From: Candidatus Poribacteria bacterium
Lineage (GTDB): Bacteria > Poribacteria > WGA-4E > GCA-2687025
DNA length: 51,359 bases
Reading direction: 5' to 3'
Assembly (NCBI GenBank): GCA_018644665.1
Contig: JABGQA010000126.1
Location: forward strand, 1 to 51,359
In this document: piece after piece, positions 41,298 through 50,665 of the stretch
Layout: each line of letters starts with the position of its first letter
Numbering within the stretch: position 1 is the stretch's first letter
Position numbers and translations under genes: made by a program
Notes under the pieces: model-generated
What the model saw: the letters and a program-made list of their open reading frames with translations, nothing else
Database searches by the model: none
Told to the model about the DNA's origin: nothing

Positions 41298-43487
41298 TCA
41301 TCCGTTCAGGTCGAACCGGTCCAAGTCCATGACCTTGACCCAGGCGTCGACGAAGTCACTTACGAACTGCGCCTGTCCGTCCGCGCTGCCGTACACCTCC
41401 GCCAGCGCTCGCAGTTGCGAGTTCGAGCCGAACACCAGGTCCACGCGCGTGGCGGTCCACTTCTCCGCGCCGCTGTCCCGGTCGCTGCCTTCGAACACGT
41501 CCGCGTCGTCCGAGACAGGCTTCCACACCGTCCCCATGTCGAGCAGGTTCGTGAAGAAGTCGTTGGTCAGCGCCTGCGGACGGTCCGTGAACACGCCGTG
41601 CGACGACCCGTCGGCGTTGGCGCCCAGCACGCGCAGGCCGCCCACCAGCGCGGTCATCTCGGGCGCGGTCAACGTCAGCAGTTCCGCCTTATCGACCAGC
41701 AGTTCCTCGGCAGACACGCTGTAGCGGGCCTTCTGGTAGTTGCGGAACCCGTCGGCGACGGGCTCGAGCGCGCCGACCGACTCGACGTCGGTCTGGTCCT
41801 GCGAGGCGTCCATGCGGCCGGGTGTGAAGGGCACGGTCACGTCGTGACCGGCGTTCCGGGCCGCCTCCTCAACACCGGCGCAACCGGCCAGCACGATGAG
41901 GTCGGCCAACGACACCTTCTTGCCGCCGCTCGCCGCGCCGTTGAACTCCGTCTGGATATCGCCCAACACCTGGAGCGCCTTCGCGAGTTGGGCCGGCCGG
42001 TTGACGTCCCAGTCCTTCTGCGGAGCCAGGCGAATGCGCGCGCCGTTGGCGCCGCCCCGCTTGTCGGAACCGCGGAAGGTGGAAGCCGAGGCCCAGGCGG
42101 TCGAAACCAACTCGGCGACTGTGAGGCCCGAGGCCAACGTCTTCGCCTTCAGGTCGGCGACATCGCTGTCGTCTATCAGCGCGTGGTCGACGGCCGGGAT
42201 GGGGTCTTGCCAGATCAGGTCCTCGGCGGGCGCCTCGGAACCCAGATACAGCGCTCGTGGGCCCATATCGCGGTGTGTGAGCTTGAACCAGGCGCGGGCG
42301 AAGGCGTCGGCGAACTGGTCAGGGTTCTCCAGGAAGCGGCGTGAGATCTTCTCGTACGCCGGGTCGAACCTCAGCGACAGGTCGGTGGTAAGCATCATGG
42401 GCACGTGCTTCTTGTCTGGGTCGAACGCGTCGGGCACCGTGGCGCCCGCCGCCTTGGCCACCCACTGATTCGCGCCAGCCGGACTCTTGCTCAGCTCCCA
42501 CTCGTAGCCGAACAGGTTCCAGAAGAAGTTGTTGCTCCACCGGGTCGGCGTGGTGGTCCAGGTCACCTCGAGGCCGCTGGTGATCGCGTCGGCGCCCTTG
42601 CCCGACCGGAAGCTGCTGGTCCAGCCCAGGCCCTGCTCCTCGATACCGGCGGCCTCGGGCTCCGGCCCAACGTGCTCCGTGTCGCCGGCGCCGTGCGTTT
42701 TCCCGAAGGTGTGACCGCCCGCGATCAGCGCCACGGTCTCCTCGTCGTCCATCGCCATGCGCGCGAAGGTCTCGCGGATGTCGTGCGCTGCGGCGACGGG
42801 GTCCGGGTGACCGTTGGGGCCTTCCGGGTTCACATAGATCAGACCCATCTGCACGGCGGCCAACGGGTTCTCGAGGTCACGGTCGCCGCTGTAGCGTTCG
42901 GCGTCCAGCCATGTGGCTTCGGAGCCCCAGTACAGCTCCTCGGGCTCCCACACATCGGCGCGGCCGCCAGCGAAGCCGAAGGTCTTGAAGTCCATGGACT
43001 CCAGTGCCACGTTGCCGGCAAGGATCATGAGGTCGGCCCAGGAGATCTTGCGGCCGTACTTCTGCTTGACGGGCCACAGCAGGCGGCGGGCTTTGTCGAG
43101 GCTGGCGTTGTCGGGCCAACTGTTGAGCGGGGCGAAGCGTTGCTGTCCCGCGCCCGCGCCCCCGCGGCCATCACCGATGCGGTACGTGCCGGCGCTGTGC
43201 CACGCCATGCGGATGAACAGCGGGCCGTAGTGGCCGAAATCGGCCGGCCACCAGGACTGCGAGTCGGTCATCAGCGCGTGCAGGTCGTCCTTCAGCGCGG
43301 CCAGGTCCAGGCTCTCGAATTCCTCGGAGTAGTCGAAATCCTCACCCATTGGGTCGGACAACCCCGACTGCTGGTGCAGGACACCGAGATTGAGCTGGTT
43401 GGGCCACCAGTCGCGGTTGGCCGTGCCGCCGGCTGCGGCGCGGTGGTCGAACGGGCACTTGGATTCGTCCGCCTCGGAATGGTTCAC
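41298..43487 (-). CDS. katG: Catalase-peroxidase
   Basis: The 729-residue haem enzyme removes hydrogen peroxide by catalase and peroxidase reactions. The distal pocket is IRMAWHSAGTYR (W96, H97). The Met-Tyr-Trp adduct residues are W96, the Tyr of GLIYVNPEG and the Met of FARMAMDDEE. The proximal His is in AGGHTFGKTHG. All are present. The second, non-catalytic half is also complete, ending KVMDLDRFDLNG. GTG 43487 is preferred over GTG 43523 because AAGGAGG lies eight bases upstream and the N-terminus then has the usual ~10 residues before CPF. The Fur-type gene is 49 bp upstream, a classical regulator-katG arrangement. Confidence 0.97.
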   Translation of the reverse strand: MNHSEADESKCPFDHRAAAGGTANRDWWPNQLNLGVLHQQSGLSDPMGEDFDYSEEFESLDLAALKDDLHALMTDSQSWWPADFGHYGPLFIRMAWHSAGTYRIGDGRGGAGAGQQRFAPLNSWPDNASLDKARRLLWPVKQKYGRKISWADLMILAGNVALESMDFKTFGFAGGRADVWEPEELYWGSEATWLDAERYSGDRDLENPLAAVQMGLIYVNPEGPNGHPDPVAAAHDIRETFARMAMDDEETVALIAGGHTFGKTHGAGDTEHVGPEPEAAGIEEQGLGWTSSFRSGKGADAITSGLEVTWTTTPTRWSNNFFWNLFGYEWELSKSPAGANQWVAKAAGATVPDAFDPDKKHVPMMLTTDLSLRFDPAYEKISRRFLENPDQFADAFARAWFKLTHRDMGPRALYLGSEAPAEDLIWQDPIPAVDHALIDDSDVADLKAKTLASGLTVAELVSTAWASASTFRGSDKRGGANGARIRLAPQKDWDVNRPAQLAKALQVLGDIQTEFNGAASGGKKVSLADLIVLAGCAGVEEAARNAGHDVTVPFTPGRMDASQDQTDVESVGALEPVADGFRNYQKARYSVSAEELLVDKAELLTLTAPEMTALVGGLRVLGANADGSSHGVFTDRPQALTNDFFTNLLDMGTVWKPVSDDADVFEGSDRDSGAEKWTATRVDLVFGSNSQLRALAEVYGSADGQAQFVSDFVDAWVKVMDLDRFDLNG

Positions 43488-43536
43488 GTTCCCAGCCTCC
43501 TTGCTGTCGGGCAGATTCGGCACGGCGCCTGCTCCG

Positions 43537-43977
43537 TCAAGTTGCTTGTTCGGTCACGGGATTGAGTCCGAGCTTCCGGCGGCGACACGCCGCGCAGATG
43601 CCGACGAACTCGACGTTGACCATGATGACTTCGCCAATCTCTTCGGCCGCGCCGACATCGGACAGCGCGGGCATCGGCACGTTCGCGACGCGGTCGCAGA
43701 CGCGGCAGAGGAAGTGCGCGTGTTCTTCCGAACCGGCGTCATACCGTGCGGAATGGGCGTCGCGAAGGATCTTGCGCACCGCGCCGATGTTGGCGAGCGC
43801 GTCGATCCCACTGTAGACCGTCGCCAGACTTATTCTCGGGAAGCGCCGCCGCACAACGTCGTGAATCTGCTCCGCCGTCGGATGATCGTCCGCTTCGTGC
43901 AGACAGTCATAGATGGCGAGCCGCTGCGGCGTGACCCTGAATCCGGCGCGGCGAAGCTGTTCGGCTAGCGCAGTCAT
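43537..43977 (-). CDS. Fur/PerR-family metalloregulator
   Basis: The 146-residue protein has the winged helix RVTPQRLAIYDCL...RISLATVYSGIDAL and the Fur dimerisation domain. A structural zinc site is formed by CRVC and CAAC. Residues equivalent to PerR metal ligands H37, D85, H91 and H93 are seen in DDHPTAEQ, ARYDAG and EEHAHF. The position of PerR D104 is Asn in CDRVANVP. PerR-type repressors release DNA when peroxide oxidises a ligand histidine. ATG 43977 follows GGGA. The gene stands directly before katG on the same strand, so it very likely controls katG and itself; the 432-bp upstream region would carry the operator. Confidence 0.9.
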   Translation of the reverse strand: MTALAEQLRRAGFRVTPQRLAIYDCLHEADDHPTAEQIHDVVRRRFPRISLATVYSGIDALANIGAVRKILRDAHSARYDAGSEEHAHFLCRVCDRVANVPMPALSDVGAAEEIGEVIMVNVEFVGICAACRRRKLGLNPVTEQAT

Positions 43978-44409
43978 CGCTGTTCCCGCTTCAGGCAGGC
44001 GGCTCGCCTCCAATGCACGGGCGACGTGCGCCCACCGTCCCTATGATCTTAATCCCTACGCGCGAGAAGGCGCCAAGTTAGAGCCGGGCCATCGCATCGG
44101 CGTCCAAGGGTTCGGCTCGTCACGACGGAGCGGATCCCGATGACATGGGCGGCCGAACGGATGCCGCGGAGCAGCCGCCCAGGCGAAGACAGGCACGCCG
44201 CTCGGCCCGGTGATGGCCTCGGCGGACAAGAGTCCAGCGGGCCGAGGCGCCGCCGGCGCCCCGCGCGTTCCCGTCCGTGCGGTTTGGCGACCCGTTTCCC
44301 GTCCTCCGGCTTCGACAATGCCCTCGGTGACACGGACACGCGCGCCGTTTACCATTCTGGAATGAAGCGGCCGTTGCAGTAGGGGCCGCGGCGCCAGAAA
44401 GGCCCTACG
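43978..44409. other. Divergent intergenic region, Fur-type gene / dioxygenase gene
   Basis: This 432-bp stretch separates two divergent genes and holds no convincing coding sequence. An AT-rich patch near 44043-44056 (TATGATCTTAAT) stands out from the GC-rich surroundings. It lies about 70 bp upstream of the Fur-type start, where a promoter or Fur/PerR box would be expected, but I cannot match it to a consensus. The remainder is GC-rich with a GGCGCC repeat at 44246-44260. Confidence 0.45.
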
Positions 44410-45246
44410 ATGTCGGTGATATCCCCGGACAAGACACACAGTTTGACGCGTGAGCAGATCGAGTTCTATCAGGACAACGGCTATTTGCACGTCGCGAACG
44501 TGTTCACGGAAGAGGAAGCCACGTTTCTGCGGGATGAAGCGCACGGCCTGCTGAAGCGACACCTCGATGCCGACAGCTCCGGCACGAGCTTCGGCGGTTG
44601 GGGCAGCGCAAAGAAGGTCGCCGACGGGCCGATGAAGCTCTTCCACTGCCACAACGTGCAGTTCCAGAGTTCGGCGTTCGCGCGCATGATCGTGGATCCA
44701 CGCTTCACCGACCGTATCGCGGATCTGATTGGGCCGAACATCCAACTGCATCACACCAAGATGTTCATCAAGCCGCCGGAGCAGGGGGCGCCATTCCCCA
44801 TGCACCAGGATTATCCGTATTTTCCTCACGAGAACGACACGATGATCGCCGCGATTGTCCATCTGGACGACGCGCCGTTGGAGAAGGGCTGCGTGCGCGT
44901 GGCGCCGGGTAGCCACAAGCTCGGCCCCATGGACCATCTCCACGAAGGCGGGCACCACCTCTCGACTGACGAGTATCCGGTTGCCGAAGCGACGGCGTTG
45001 CCGGCGAAGGCGGGCGACGTGCTGGTATTCTCGTACCTGACTGCGCACGGCTCCGGCGTGAACGTGAGCGGCGATAGTCGAACGACCGTGCTAGTGCAGA
45101 TGCGCGACCCGGCCGACCGTCCGATGACGAACGGGCATCTGTCGCGCGGCCAAGGCATGATGCTGCGTGGCTTCGACCCCGAGGCGGATGCCGGCACAGG
45201 CGTTGGATCCGAGTCCCGCTATCTGCGGGAGACGTACGGGGACTGA
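44410..45246 (+). CDS. Phytanoyl-CoA dioxygenase family protein (canonical)
   Basis: The 278-residue protein is a typical Fe(II)/2-oxoglutarate oxygenase. The iron triad is H132-x-D134 in MHQDYPYF and H213 in LTAHGSGVN, with the 2-oxoglutarate arginine R224 in SRTTVLVQ. EKGCVRVAPGSHKLGP is the expected core strand. It uses O2 to hydroxylate an unidentified small molecule in the cytoplasm. Unlike the tandem pair at 38.8-40.6 kb it keeps every catalytic residue. AAGG precedes ATG 44410. It stands alone, divergent from the Fur-type gene and followed by a 377-bp gene-free gap. Confidence 0.9.
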   Translation: MSVISPDKTHSLTREQIEFYQDNGYLHVANVFTEEEATFLRDEAHGLLKRHLDADSSGTSFGGWGSAKKVADGPMKLFHCHNVQFQSSAFARMIVDPRFTDRIADLIGPNIQLHHTKMFIKPPEQGAPFPMHQDYPYFPHENDTMIAAIVHLDDAPLEKGCVRVAPGSHKLGPMDHLHEGGHHLSTDEYPVAEATALPAKAGDVLVFSYLTAHGSGVNVSGDSRTTVLVQMRDPADRPMTNGHLSRGQGMMLRGFDPEADAGTGVGSESRYLRETYGD

Positions 45247-45623
45247 TGGATCGACGGGAACAACGCTGGCGCCAGCGATTCTCTCTAGTTGCGACGGCAC
45301 GATGCTGCGATCCATCGCGTCCGGCGCGGAGCGGTGGCTGGAACTATGCGCGGCGTGCACCCGACTCCGCCCGAGGGATGGCGCCACGTCCGCTCCCGAC
45401 GCGGCCTGGTGACCCCATCTACTGACGGACGCGCTGGAGCCGTCCATGGCGGTCGGGACTGGTGTTCGCCATCCCGTCGAGCGCGGCTGGACGTGCGGCC
45501 TCCCGCACTGTGGATGCACACCCCCAACGGGTCCGCCCGTCCGCCGTCGTCGTCGCGGTCGATCCAGAGCGGCTGCTACCATTGGTAGAGCTGCCGACAC
45601 GTCGACATGGGGCCCAAGCGCAC
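45247..45623. other. 377-bp intergenic region, nothing recognised
   Basis: No credible gene, repeat or hairpin was found here. Open frames on both strands are Arg/Ser/Pro-rich and lack ribosome-binding sites. The promoter of the kinase cluster is expected within it. Confidence 0.4.
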
Positions 45624-46946
45624 ATGGACCGCACAACATCGCACGAGCGTATGCGCGTGGCTCTGACCGGGACCATGCACGACAGCCTACGCCCTGTGCT
45701 CGTCGCCATCATCCTCCTCTACACGGCCTTTGGGGTCGGTCACTGGCTTACGCTCCCCCGGCCGCAGGGGGTCGTCGTCGCCCTTGCCGACGTGTTCAGC
45801 GTCATCCTCGCTGTCGCGTTGTGGCTGGGATTCGGCAAGCTGCCCCGCCCATCCCGGCTGACCTATCCGATCGCCGCCGGCATCAACGTCCTGATGCTCG
45901 CGAACGTATACATGCGCGCTTACGTCATGCGGGATGCCGAACTTGGCACGACGCTGCTCCCCTTGCTGGTCGGGGCGGGCTTCTTCTATCTGTGGTGGCC
46001 CTGGGTAGTCGCATCGCTTGCCGTCGGCGTAACCGGCTGGTACATCGTAGCCTCGCGAGTCAACGACCTCGCGGGGGTCCAGGAGCACACGTACGCGATC
46101 ATGGCCGCGGTGAGTGTCGCACTCGCGCTGCATTTCGTCCGCGTGCGTTCCCTGCGCCGGCTCGAGACCCTTCGACAAGCGGACGAGCGGAAGGCGGCGG
46201 AACTCGAACTCGCTCTCGCGGACAGCGATCGGCTGAGGTTGGCCGCGGAGCAAGCCAGCGTCGCGAAGTCCGAGTTCCTGTCGCGCATGAGCCACGAACT
46301 GCGAACGCCGCTTACAGCCATACTTGGGTTTGCCCAGCTTCTCGAAATGGACACAACCGTCGCCCCGATGCAGGCGGAACAGATCGGGCACATTCACAGG
46401 GCCGGGCAGCACCTGCTGAAGCTCATCGACGAGGTACTGGATCTCGGGAAGGTGGAATCTGGGAACATCGTCGTGTCGGTGGAATCCGTCGCGGTTGGGC
46501 CGCTCATGCGGGAGTGTCTGGAGATCACGGTCCCGCTCGCTGAAGCTCGCGGGATAGCGGTCGACGCGGACGCCCCCGGCCTGGACGGCCTCAGCGTGTC
46601 CGCGGATCGGACGCGGCTCAGGCAAGTCCTGCTCAACCTCCTGTCGAATGCCGTCAAATACAATCGCGACGGCGGCTCCATACGGATCGAGGGCGCCCAG
46701 GCCGGGCAGCGCGTGCGCGTGACCGTCTCCGACACGGGAATCGGGATGCCGGCCGACCGCATGGATGAACTGTTCCAACCCTTTAGCCGCCTCGGAGCGG
46801 ATCTCACGGAGGTCAAGGGCTCGGGTATCGGCCTTGCGATCTCCCGCAAGCTGGTCGAGGCGATGCAGGGGACGATCTCCGCGGAAAGCACGCATGGAGA
46901 GGGAAGCGCCTTCACGGTGGACCTTCCTCTCGACGAGACCGTCTGA
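45624..46946 (+). CDS. Membrane histidine kinase with multi-helix N-terminal domain
   Basis: The 440-residue kinase has about six TM helices in residues ~20-170 without a large extracellular loop, so the signal may be membrane-borne or intracellular. A coiled linker leads to HisKA with H224 in RMSHELRTPLTAILGFAQLL. The HATPase domain has NLLSNAVKYNRDGG, DTGIGM and GSGIGLAISRKLVEAM. There is no receiver domain. ATG 45624 is used, but ATG 45651 is possible and neither has a strong ribosome-binding site. Its kinase core is closely similar to that of the hybrid kinase 203 bp downstream, indicating duplication, and both probably act on the REC-cyclase. Confidence 0.88.
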   Translation: MDRTTSHERMRVALTGTMHDSLRPVLVAIILLYTAFGVGHWLTLPRPQGVVVALADVFSVILAVALWLGFGKLPRPSRLTYPIAAGINVLMLANVYMRAYVMRDAELGTTLLPLLVGAGFFYLWWPWVVASLAVGVTGWYIVASRVNDLAGVQEHTYAIMAAVSVALALHFVRVRSLRRLETLRQADERKAAELELALADSDRLRLAAEQASVAKSEFLSRMSHELRTPLTAILGFAQLLEMDTTVAPMQAEQIGHIHRAGQHLLKLIDEVLDLGKVESGNIVVSVESVAVGPLMRECLEITVPLAEARGIAVDADAPGLDGLSVSADRTRLRQVLLNLLSNAVKYNRDGGSIRIEGAQAGQRVRVTVSDTGIGMPADRMDELFQPFSRLGADLTEVKGSGIGLAISRKLVEAMQGTISAESTHGEGSAFTVDLPLDETV

Positions 46947-47149
46947 GTGGTGCAGCGCCATGCGCTCGTGCGATGGGACTGGCTGGCGCGGCATGCGACG
47001 CTACGGCGCGGTATGCGGCGTAGTTCACGCGACGGACGCGCTGTGAAGCGCATTCGCCGGGCAATGCGTCCGGCAGGCTTCTTGCGTGATTGCCCAGCGC
47101 TGGTCGGTGGGCCACGCCACATGACAGTGAGCGCCACTGAGGGGAATCC

Positions 47150-49432
47150 ATGAACGACGCTCGGCGACTCCACGAGGCCAACCCCGACCCCGTCATCGCG
47201 ATAGGTGTCGACGGGACGGTGGTCTACGCGAATCCGGCGGCGCACGCCCTGATGCAAGCCTGGGGTAGTTCCGTTGGGGCCGCGGCTCCAGAGGACATCG
47301 CCAGCCTCGTGGCTGAACCAGGCGGAGCCCGCGCCGATGTCGTCGTCGCCGACCGTGTGATCGAGTTCGTCGCCTCCGCGACATCGCTCGACGGCGCGAC
47401 CGTTCTCCATGGGCGTGATGTCACGAAGTGGCACGACGCGTCGGAGGCCCTGCGGTCACAGAACGACGACCTCAAGGCGCGCATGGACGAGAGCACCGCC
47501 GAGCTAGAAGCCTCCAACCATCAACTGCACGCGGTGCTGAACGCGGTTGACGAGGGCGTCGTGACGATCAACGCGGCAGGTGAGATCGTCATGGTGAACC
47601 GCCACCTGTCCGAAATATGGGGATACGCCGAGGGTGAACTGCTCGGGATGTCGCTGACGATGCTCATGCCCGAGGAATACCGTGACAGGCATACGGGCGG
47701 GCTGCAGCGCTACACGCAGACCCGACAAGGCTCGCTAGTTGGTTCTCGCGTAGAACTGGCTGGGCGGAGGAAGGACGGCTCGGAATTCCCCCTCGAGCTG
47801 CTCATCGCAGAGACCGATATCGGCGGCGAGTTGTTCTTCACCGGCTCCATTCGGGACATCACGGAGAGAACGCGCGCCGAAAGGCAACTGCGTCAGAGCG
47901 AGGAGCGGTTCAGAACCGTGTTCGGGTCATCCGTCGGCGGAATCCTCCTGGCTCGTCCAGACGGGGTGATCTTCACCGCGAATCCCGCGGCACACCGCCT
48001 GTTCGGTCACGCGGAGGGCGGGCTCATCGGCCGCCGGTTCCGCGAAATCGTGCATGAGGACGAACTCGAAGACGATCTCCGCCTGTTCGAGCGCCTCGTG
48101 GAAGGGGAGATACCGCACTTTCTCGGCGAACGGCGGTACGTCACACCCGACGGAGGCACGGTCTCGACATACACGGGAGCGGCCCTCGTTGCGGATGCCG
48201 ATGGAACGCCGGACTACATCGTCGTGACCGTCAGCGACATCACCGAGCGCGTCGAGACCGAGATCCAGCTCCGTTCCGCCCGCGATGAAGCCGAGAGGGC
48301 CAATGCTGCCAAGTCCACGTTCCTGTCCTCTATGAGTCACGAACTGCGCACGCCACTGAACTCCATCCTTGGCTTCGCACAGTTGCTGGAACTCGATCCG
48401 CAGGTGTCGGCGCAGCAGAAGGAGCAGATCCGGCAGATAAGGAAGGGCGGAGATCTCCTCCTCGACCTTATCAACGAGGTGTTGGATCTCGCGCGGGTGG
48501 AATCTGGACGCATGACTCTGTCGTTCGAGAATGTCGCTATCGGTCCCGCCGTGGCCGAAACACTCGAAATCGTGCGACCACTGGCGGCTGAGCGTAGCAT
48601 CACGATACGCGACCACGCCTCGCGCCACTACGCCCTCTTCGCCTACATGGACCGGACTCGTTTCAAGCAGATACTCCTCAACCTGCTCTCGAATGCCGTC
48701 AAGTACAACCGGGATGGCGGCAGCATCGAAATCACTTGCGACCACACGGATGCTGTCGTCTCGCTCCGGGTAGCCGACACCGGCCGCGGTATCCCCGCCG
48801 ACCAGTTCGCCGAACTCTTCGAGCCCTTCAACCGGCTTCAGGCGGACAGTACAAACGTCCGGGGGGCGGGAATCGGGCTGGCTCTTGCCAAGCGGCTGGT
48901 GGAGGCGATGCACGGATCGATCGCGGTCGAGAGCGTTGTCGGCGAAGGGAGCTGTTTCACGTTGCACATCCCCTACGCGGACCACGCCCTCGAGGAGGCT
49001 GAGGAACTCGCGCACGAGATTGAGGAACTACCTGTCGAAGCGGCTCGCACTCGACATGTAGTCCTCTACGTCGAAGACAACCCCGCGAACCTGCGGCTGA
49101 TACAGAACATCATCGACCTGCGCAGGAACGTCGAACTCCTTTCGGCGCCGCACGCCGCGGTTGGCATCGAGCTGGCCCGAGCGCACAAGCCGGACCTCGT
49201 CATACTGGACATCGACCTGCCGGATATGGACGGCTTCGAAGCGTTGGCCCGCCTGCGAAACATGGAGGAAACGCGGGACCTCGCGATCATCGCGCTCAGC
49301 GCGAACGCCATGCCTCGCGACGTTGAGAAGGGGATCGAGGCGGGGTTCATGCGGTATCTGACGAAGCCTGTGAACGTGCAGGAGTTCCTCCAGACCCTCG
49401 ACGAGCTACTTGGCGACATCGAGCATGGGTAA
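47150..49432 (+). CDS. Hybrid histidine kinase, three PAS domains, HisKA-HATPase-REC
   Basis: The 760-residue cytoplasmic sensor has a short PAS-like domain (~1-95), then PAS domains at ~122-243 (ending RDITERTRAE) and ~250-372 (ending SDITERVETE). HisKA has H397 in SMSHELRTPLNSILGFAQLL. The HATPase spans ~500-615 with NLLSNAVKYNRDGG and GAGIGLALAKRLVEAM. A C-terminal receiver (~642-755) has phospho-acceptor D687 in VILDIDLPDMDG and K in YLTKPVN. PAS domains bind small ligands, haem or flavin, which cannot be identified here. The gene overlaps the REC-cyclase gene by 8 bp, so the two are translationally coupled. A weak GGGGAA precedes ATG 47150. Confidence 0.93.
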   Translation: MNDARRLHEANPDPVIAIGVDGTVVYANPAAHALMQAWGSSVGAAAPEDIASLVAEPGGARADVVVADRVIEFVASATSLDGATVLHGRDVTKWHDASEALRSQNDDLKARMDESTAELEASNHQLHAVLNAVDEGVVTINAAGEIVMVNRHLSEIWGYAEGELLGMSLTMLMPEEYRDRHTGGLQRYTQTRQGSLVGSRVELAGRRKDGSEFPLELLIAETDIGGELFFTGSIRDITERTRAERQLRQSEERFRTVFGSSVGGILLARPDGVIFTANPAAHRLFGHAEGGLIGRRFREIVHEDELEDDLRLFERLVEGEIPHFLGERRYVTPDGGTVSTYTGAALVADADGTPDYIVVTVSDITERVETEIQLRSARDEAERANAAKSTFLSSMSHELRTPLNSILGFAQLLELDPQVSAQQKEQIRQIRKGGDLLLDLINEVLDLARVESGRMTLSFENVAIGPAVAETLEIVRPLAAERSITIRDHASRHYALFAYMDRTRFKQILLNLLSNAVKYNRDGGSIEITCDHTDAVVSLRVADTGRGIPADQFAELFEPFNRLQADSTNVRGAGIGLALAKRLVEAMHGSIAVESVVGEGSCFTLHIPYADHALEEAEELAHEIEELPVEAARTRHVVLYVEDNPANLRLIQNIIDLRRNVELLSAPHAAVGIELARAHKPDLVILDIDLPDMDGFEALARLRNMEETRDLAIIALSANAMPRDVEKGIEAGFMRYLTKPVNVQEFLQTLDELLGDIEHG

Positions 49433-50621
49433 GCAGCCAGGAGACATCGCCGTGAGGCCAGTGTCTGAGCAGGACATACTCGAAGCGACGATCCTGATCG
49501 TCGATGACGAGCCGGCGAACGTCATGCTGCTTCGGCAGATGCTCGAGTTCGTTGGGTACTCGAACATCGAGAGCACGACAGACTCTCGCGAGGCGGTCGG
49601 CCTCTATCGAGAAGCCAGCCCCGACCTGCTTCTGCTTGATCTGATGATGCCGCACGTGTCGGGCTTCGACATCCTGCAGGAACTGCGAGGCGACGAGGAC
49701 ACCGCGACGCTGCCGGTGATCGTGCTCACCGCGGACAGGGAGGCGGGCACCCGCATGCGCGCCCTGGACCTCGGCGCCCGCGATTTCCTCACCAAGCCCT
49801 TTGACGTGACCGAGCTTCGATTCCGCATACGCAACCTCATCGAGGCGCAGCTTCTGCACCGACTCGTCGACAGGGAGAGGCATAAGGCCGATAACCTGCT
49901 CTCCAGCGTTCTGCCAGAACCCGTCGCACAGCAGCTCAAGGAGGCCGGCAGCTATCCTCCCGTTCGCATCCCCGACTGCTCGGTCATGTTCGTCGATCTG
50001 ACAGGCTTCAGCCGTATCGCGGACGGCATATCGCCCCAACAGCTCGTGAGCGAACTCAACGTGTGCTTCACGTTCTTCGATCGCATTGTGACGAAGCATC
50101 ATCTCGAAAAGATAAAGACGATAGGTGACGGCTACATGTGCGTGGGCGGCGTGCTGCACGACCTGCCGACGCATCCGTTCGACGCGACCCTGGCTGGCTT
50201 AGAGATGATGAGGTTCATCCAGGAGAGACGGCGCGACGCGGAGGCGGCGTCACGAAGCTACTGGTCCGTGCGCATCGGGATACACAGCGGGGCGCTAGTC
50301 GCTGGGGTGCTCGGCCGGGAGAAGCCCATGTTCGACCTATGGGGCAGCACGGTGAACATGGCCGCCCGCGTGGAGCAGAGCGGCCGCGACGAGGACGGCG
50401 GCGTGTACCTCTCCCAGGATACGCACGAGCGGGTGGGCGACCTGTTCGACTGTGAGGACCGGGGCGAACTCCCCATCAAGAACATGGGCCACGCGCACGT
50501 GTTTCGCGTCACCGGCATCAGGACCGAGTACGCCGGGGGTGATGCATCGCTGCCCGGAGAGAAGTTCGACGAGGCGGTTGCCGACCGGGTTCGGAGCCGG
50601 GCAGCCGACTTGCCGGGCTGA
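49425..50621 (+). CDS. Response regulator with adenylate cyclase output (REC-class III cyclase)
   Basis: The 398-residue protein joins a receiver (residues ~18-140; D28-D29, phospho-acceptor D72 in LLLDLMMPHVSG, K in LTKPFD) through a helical linker to a class III cyclase. The linker carries LLSSVLPEPVAQQLK, the motif found before many cyclase domains. The cyclase has metal residues D191 and D235, substrate-selecting K231 and D304, and N311 and R315 in WGSTVNMAAR. The Lys/Asp pair is that of ATP-specific enzymes, so it should make cAMP. It is the likely output of the hybrid kinase whose gene it overlaps. ATG 49425 was chosen; TTG 49410 is an alternative. Confidence 0.92.
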   Translation: MGKQPGDIAVRPVSEQDILEATILIVDDEPANVMLLRQMLEFVGYSNIESTTDSREAVGLYREASPDLLLLDLMMPHVSGFDILQELRGDEDTATLPVIVLTADREAGTRMRALDLGARDFLTKPFDVTELRFRIRNLIEAQLLHRLVDRERHKADNLLSSVLPEPVAQQLKEAGSYPPVRIPDCSVMFVDLTGFSRIADGISPQQLVSELNVCFTFFDRIVTKHHLEKIKTIGDGYMCVGGVLHDLPTHPFDATLAGLEMMRFIQERRRDAEAASRSYWSVRIGIHSGALVAGVLGREKPMFDLWGSTVNMAARVEQSGRDEDGGVYLSQDTHERVGDLFDCEDRGELPIKNMGHAHVFRVTGIRTEYAGGDASLPGEKFDEAVADRVRSRAADLPG

Positions 50622-50665
50622 GCCTGGCCTGGGCAGGCCTGAGCCTGGCCTGGGCAGGCCTGAGC
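50619..50665. repeat. Tandem 21-bp repeat starting at the cyclase stop codon
   Basis: TGAGCCTGGCCTGGGCAGGCC is present twice head to tail, followed by a partial third copy (TGAGC). The first copy begins with the stop codon of the REC-cyclase gene. Each unit contains the dyad GGCCTG-GG-CAGGCC, and the junction makes CAGGCCTG, so the RNA could fold into a hairpin and act as a terminator. Confidence 0.85.

Noticed and set aside
42600..42700. KatG apparently lacking the adduct Met in the EEQGLGW segment.
   Set aside because: The adduct Met lies in the FARMAM segment in known KatG sequences, and it is present here.
44140..44382. Possible 80-residue gene in the region between the Fur-type gene and the canonical PhyH gene.
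   Set aside because: It has no ribosome-binding site, and an Arg/Ser/Gly-rich composition typical of random GC-rich frames.
44056..45048. Long minus-strand open frame opposite the canonical PhyH gene.
   Set aside because: It is antisense to a gene with full catalytic motifs and is Arg/His-rich, as expected for a GC-rich shadow frame.
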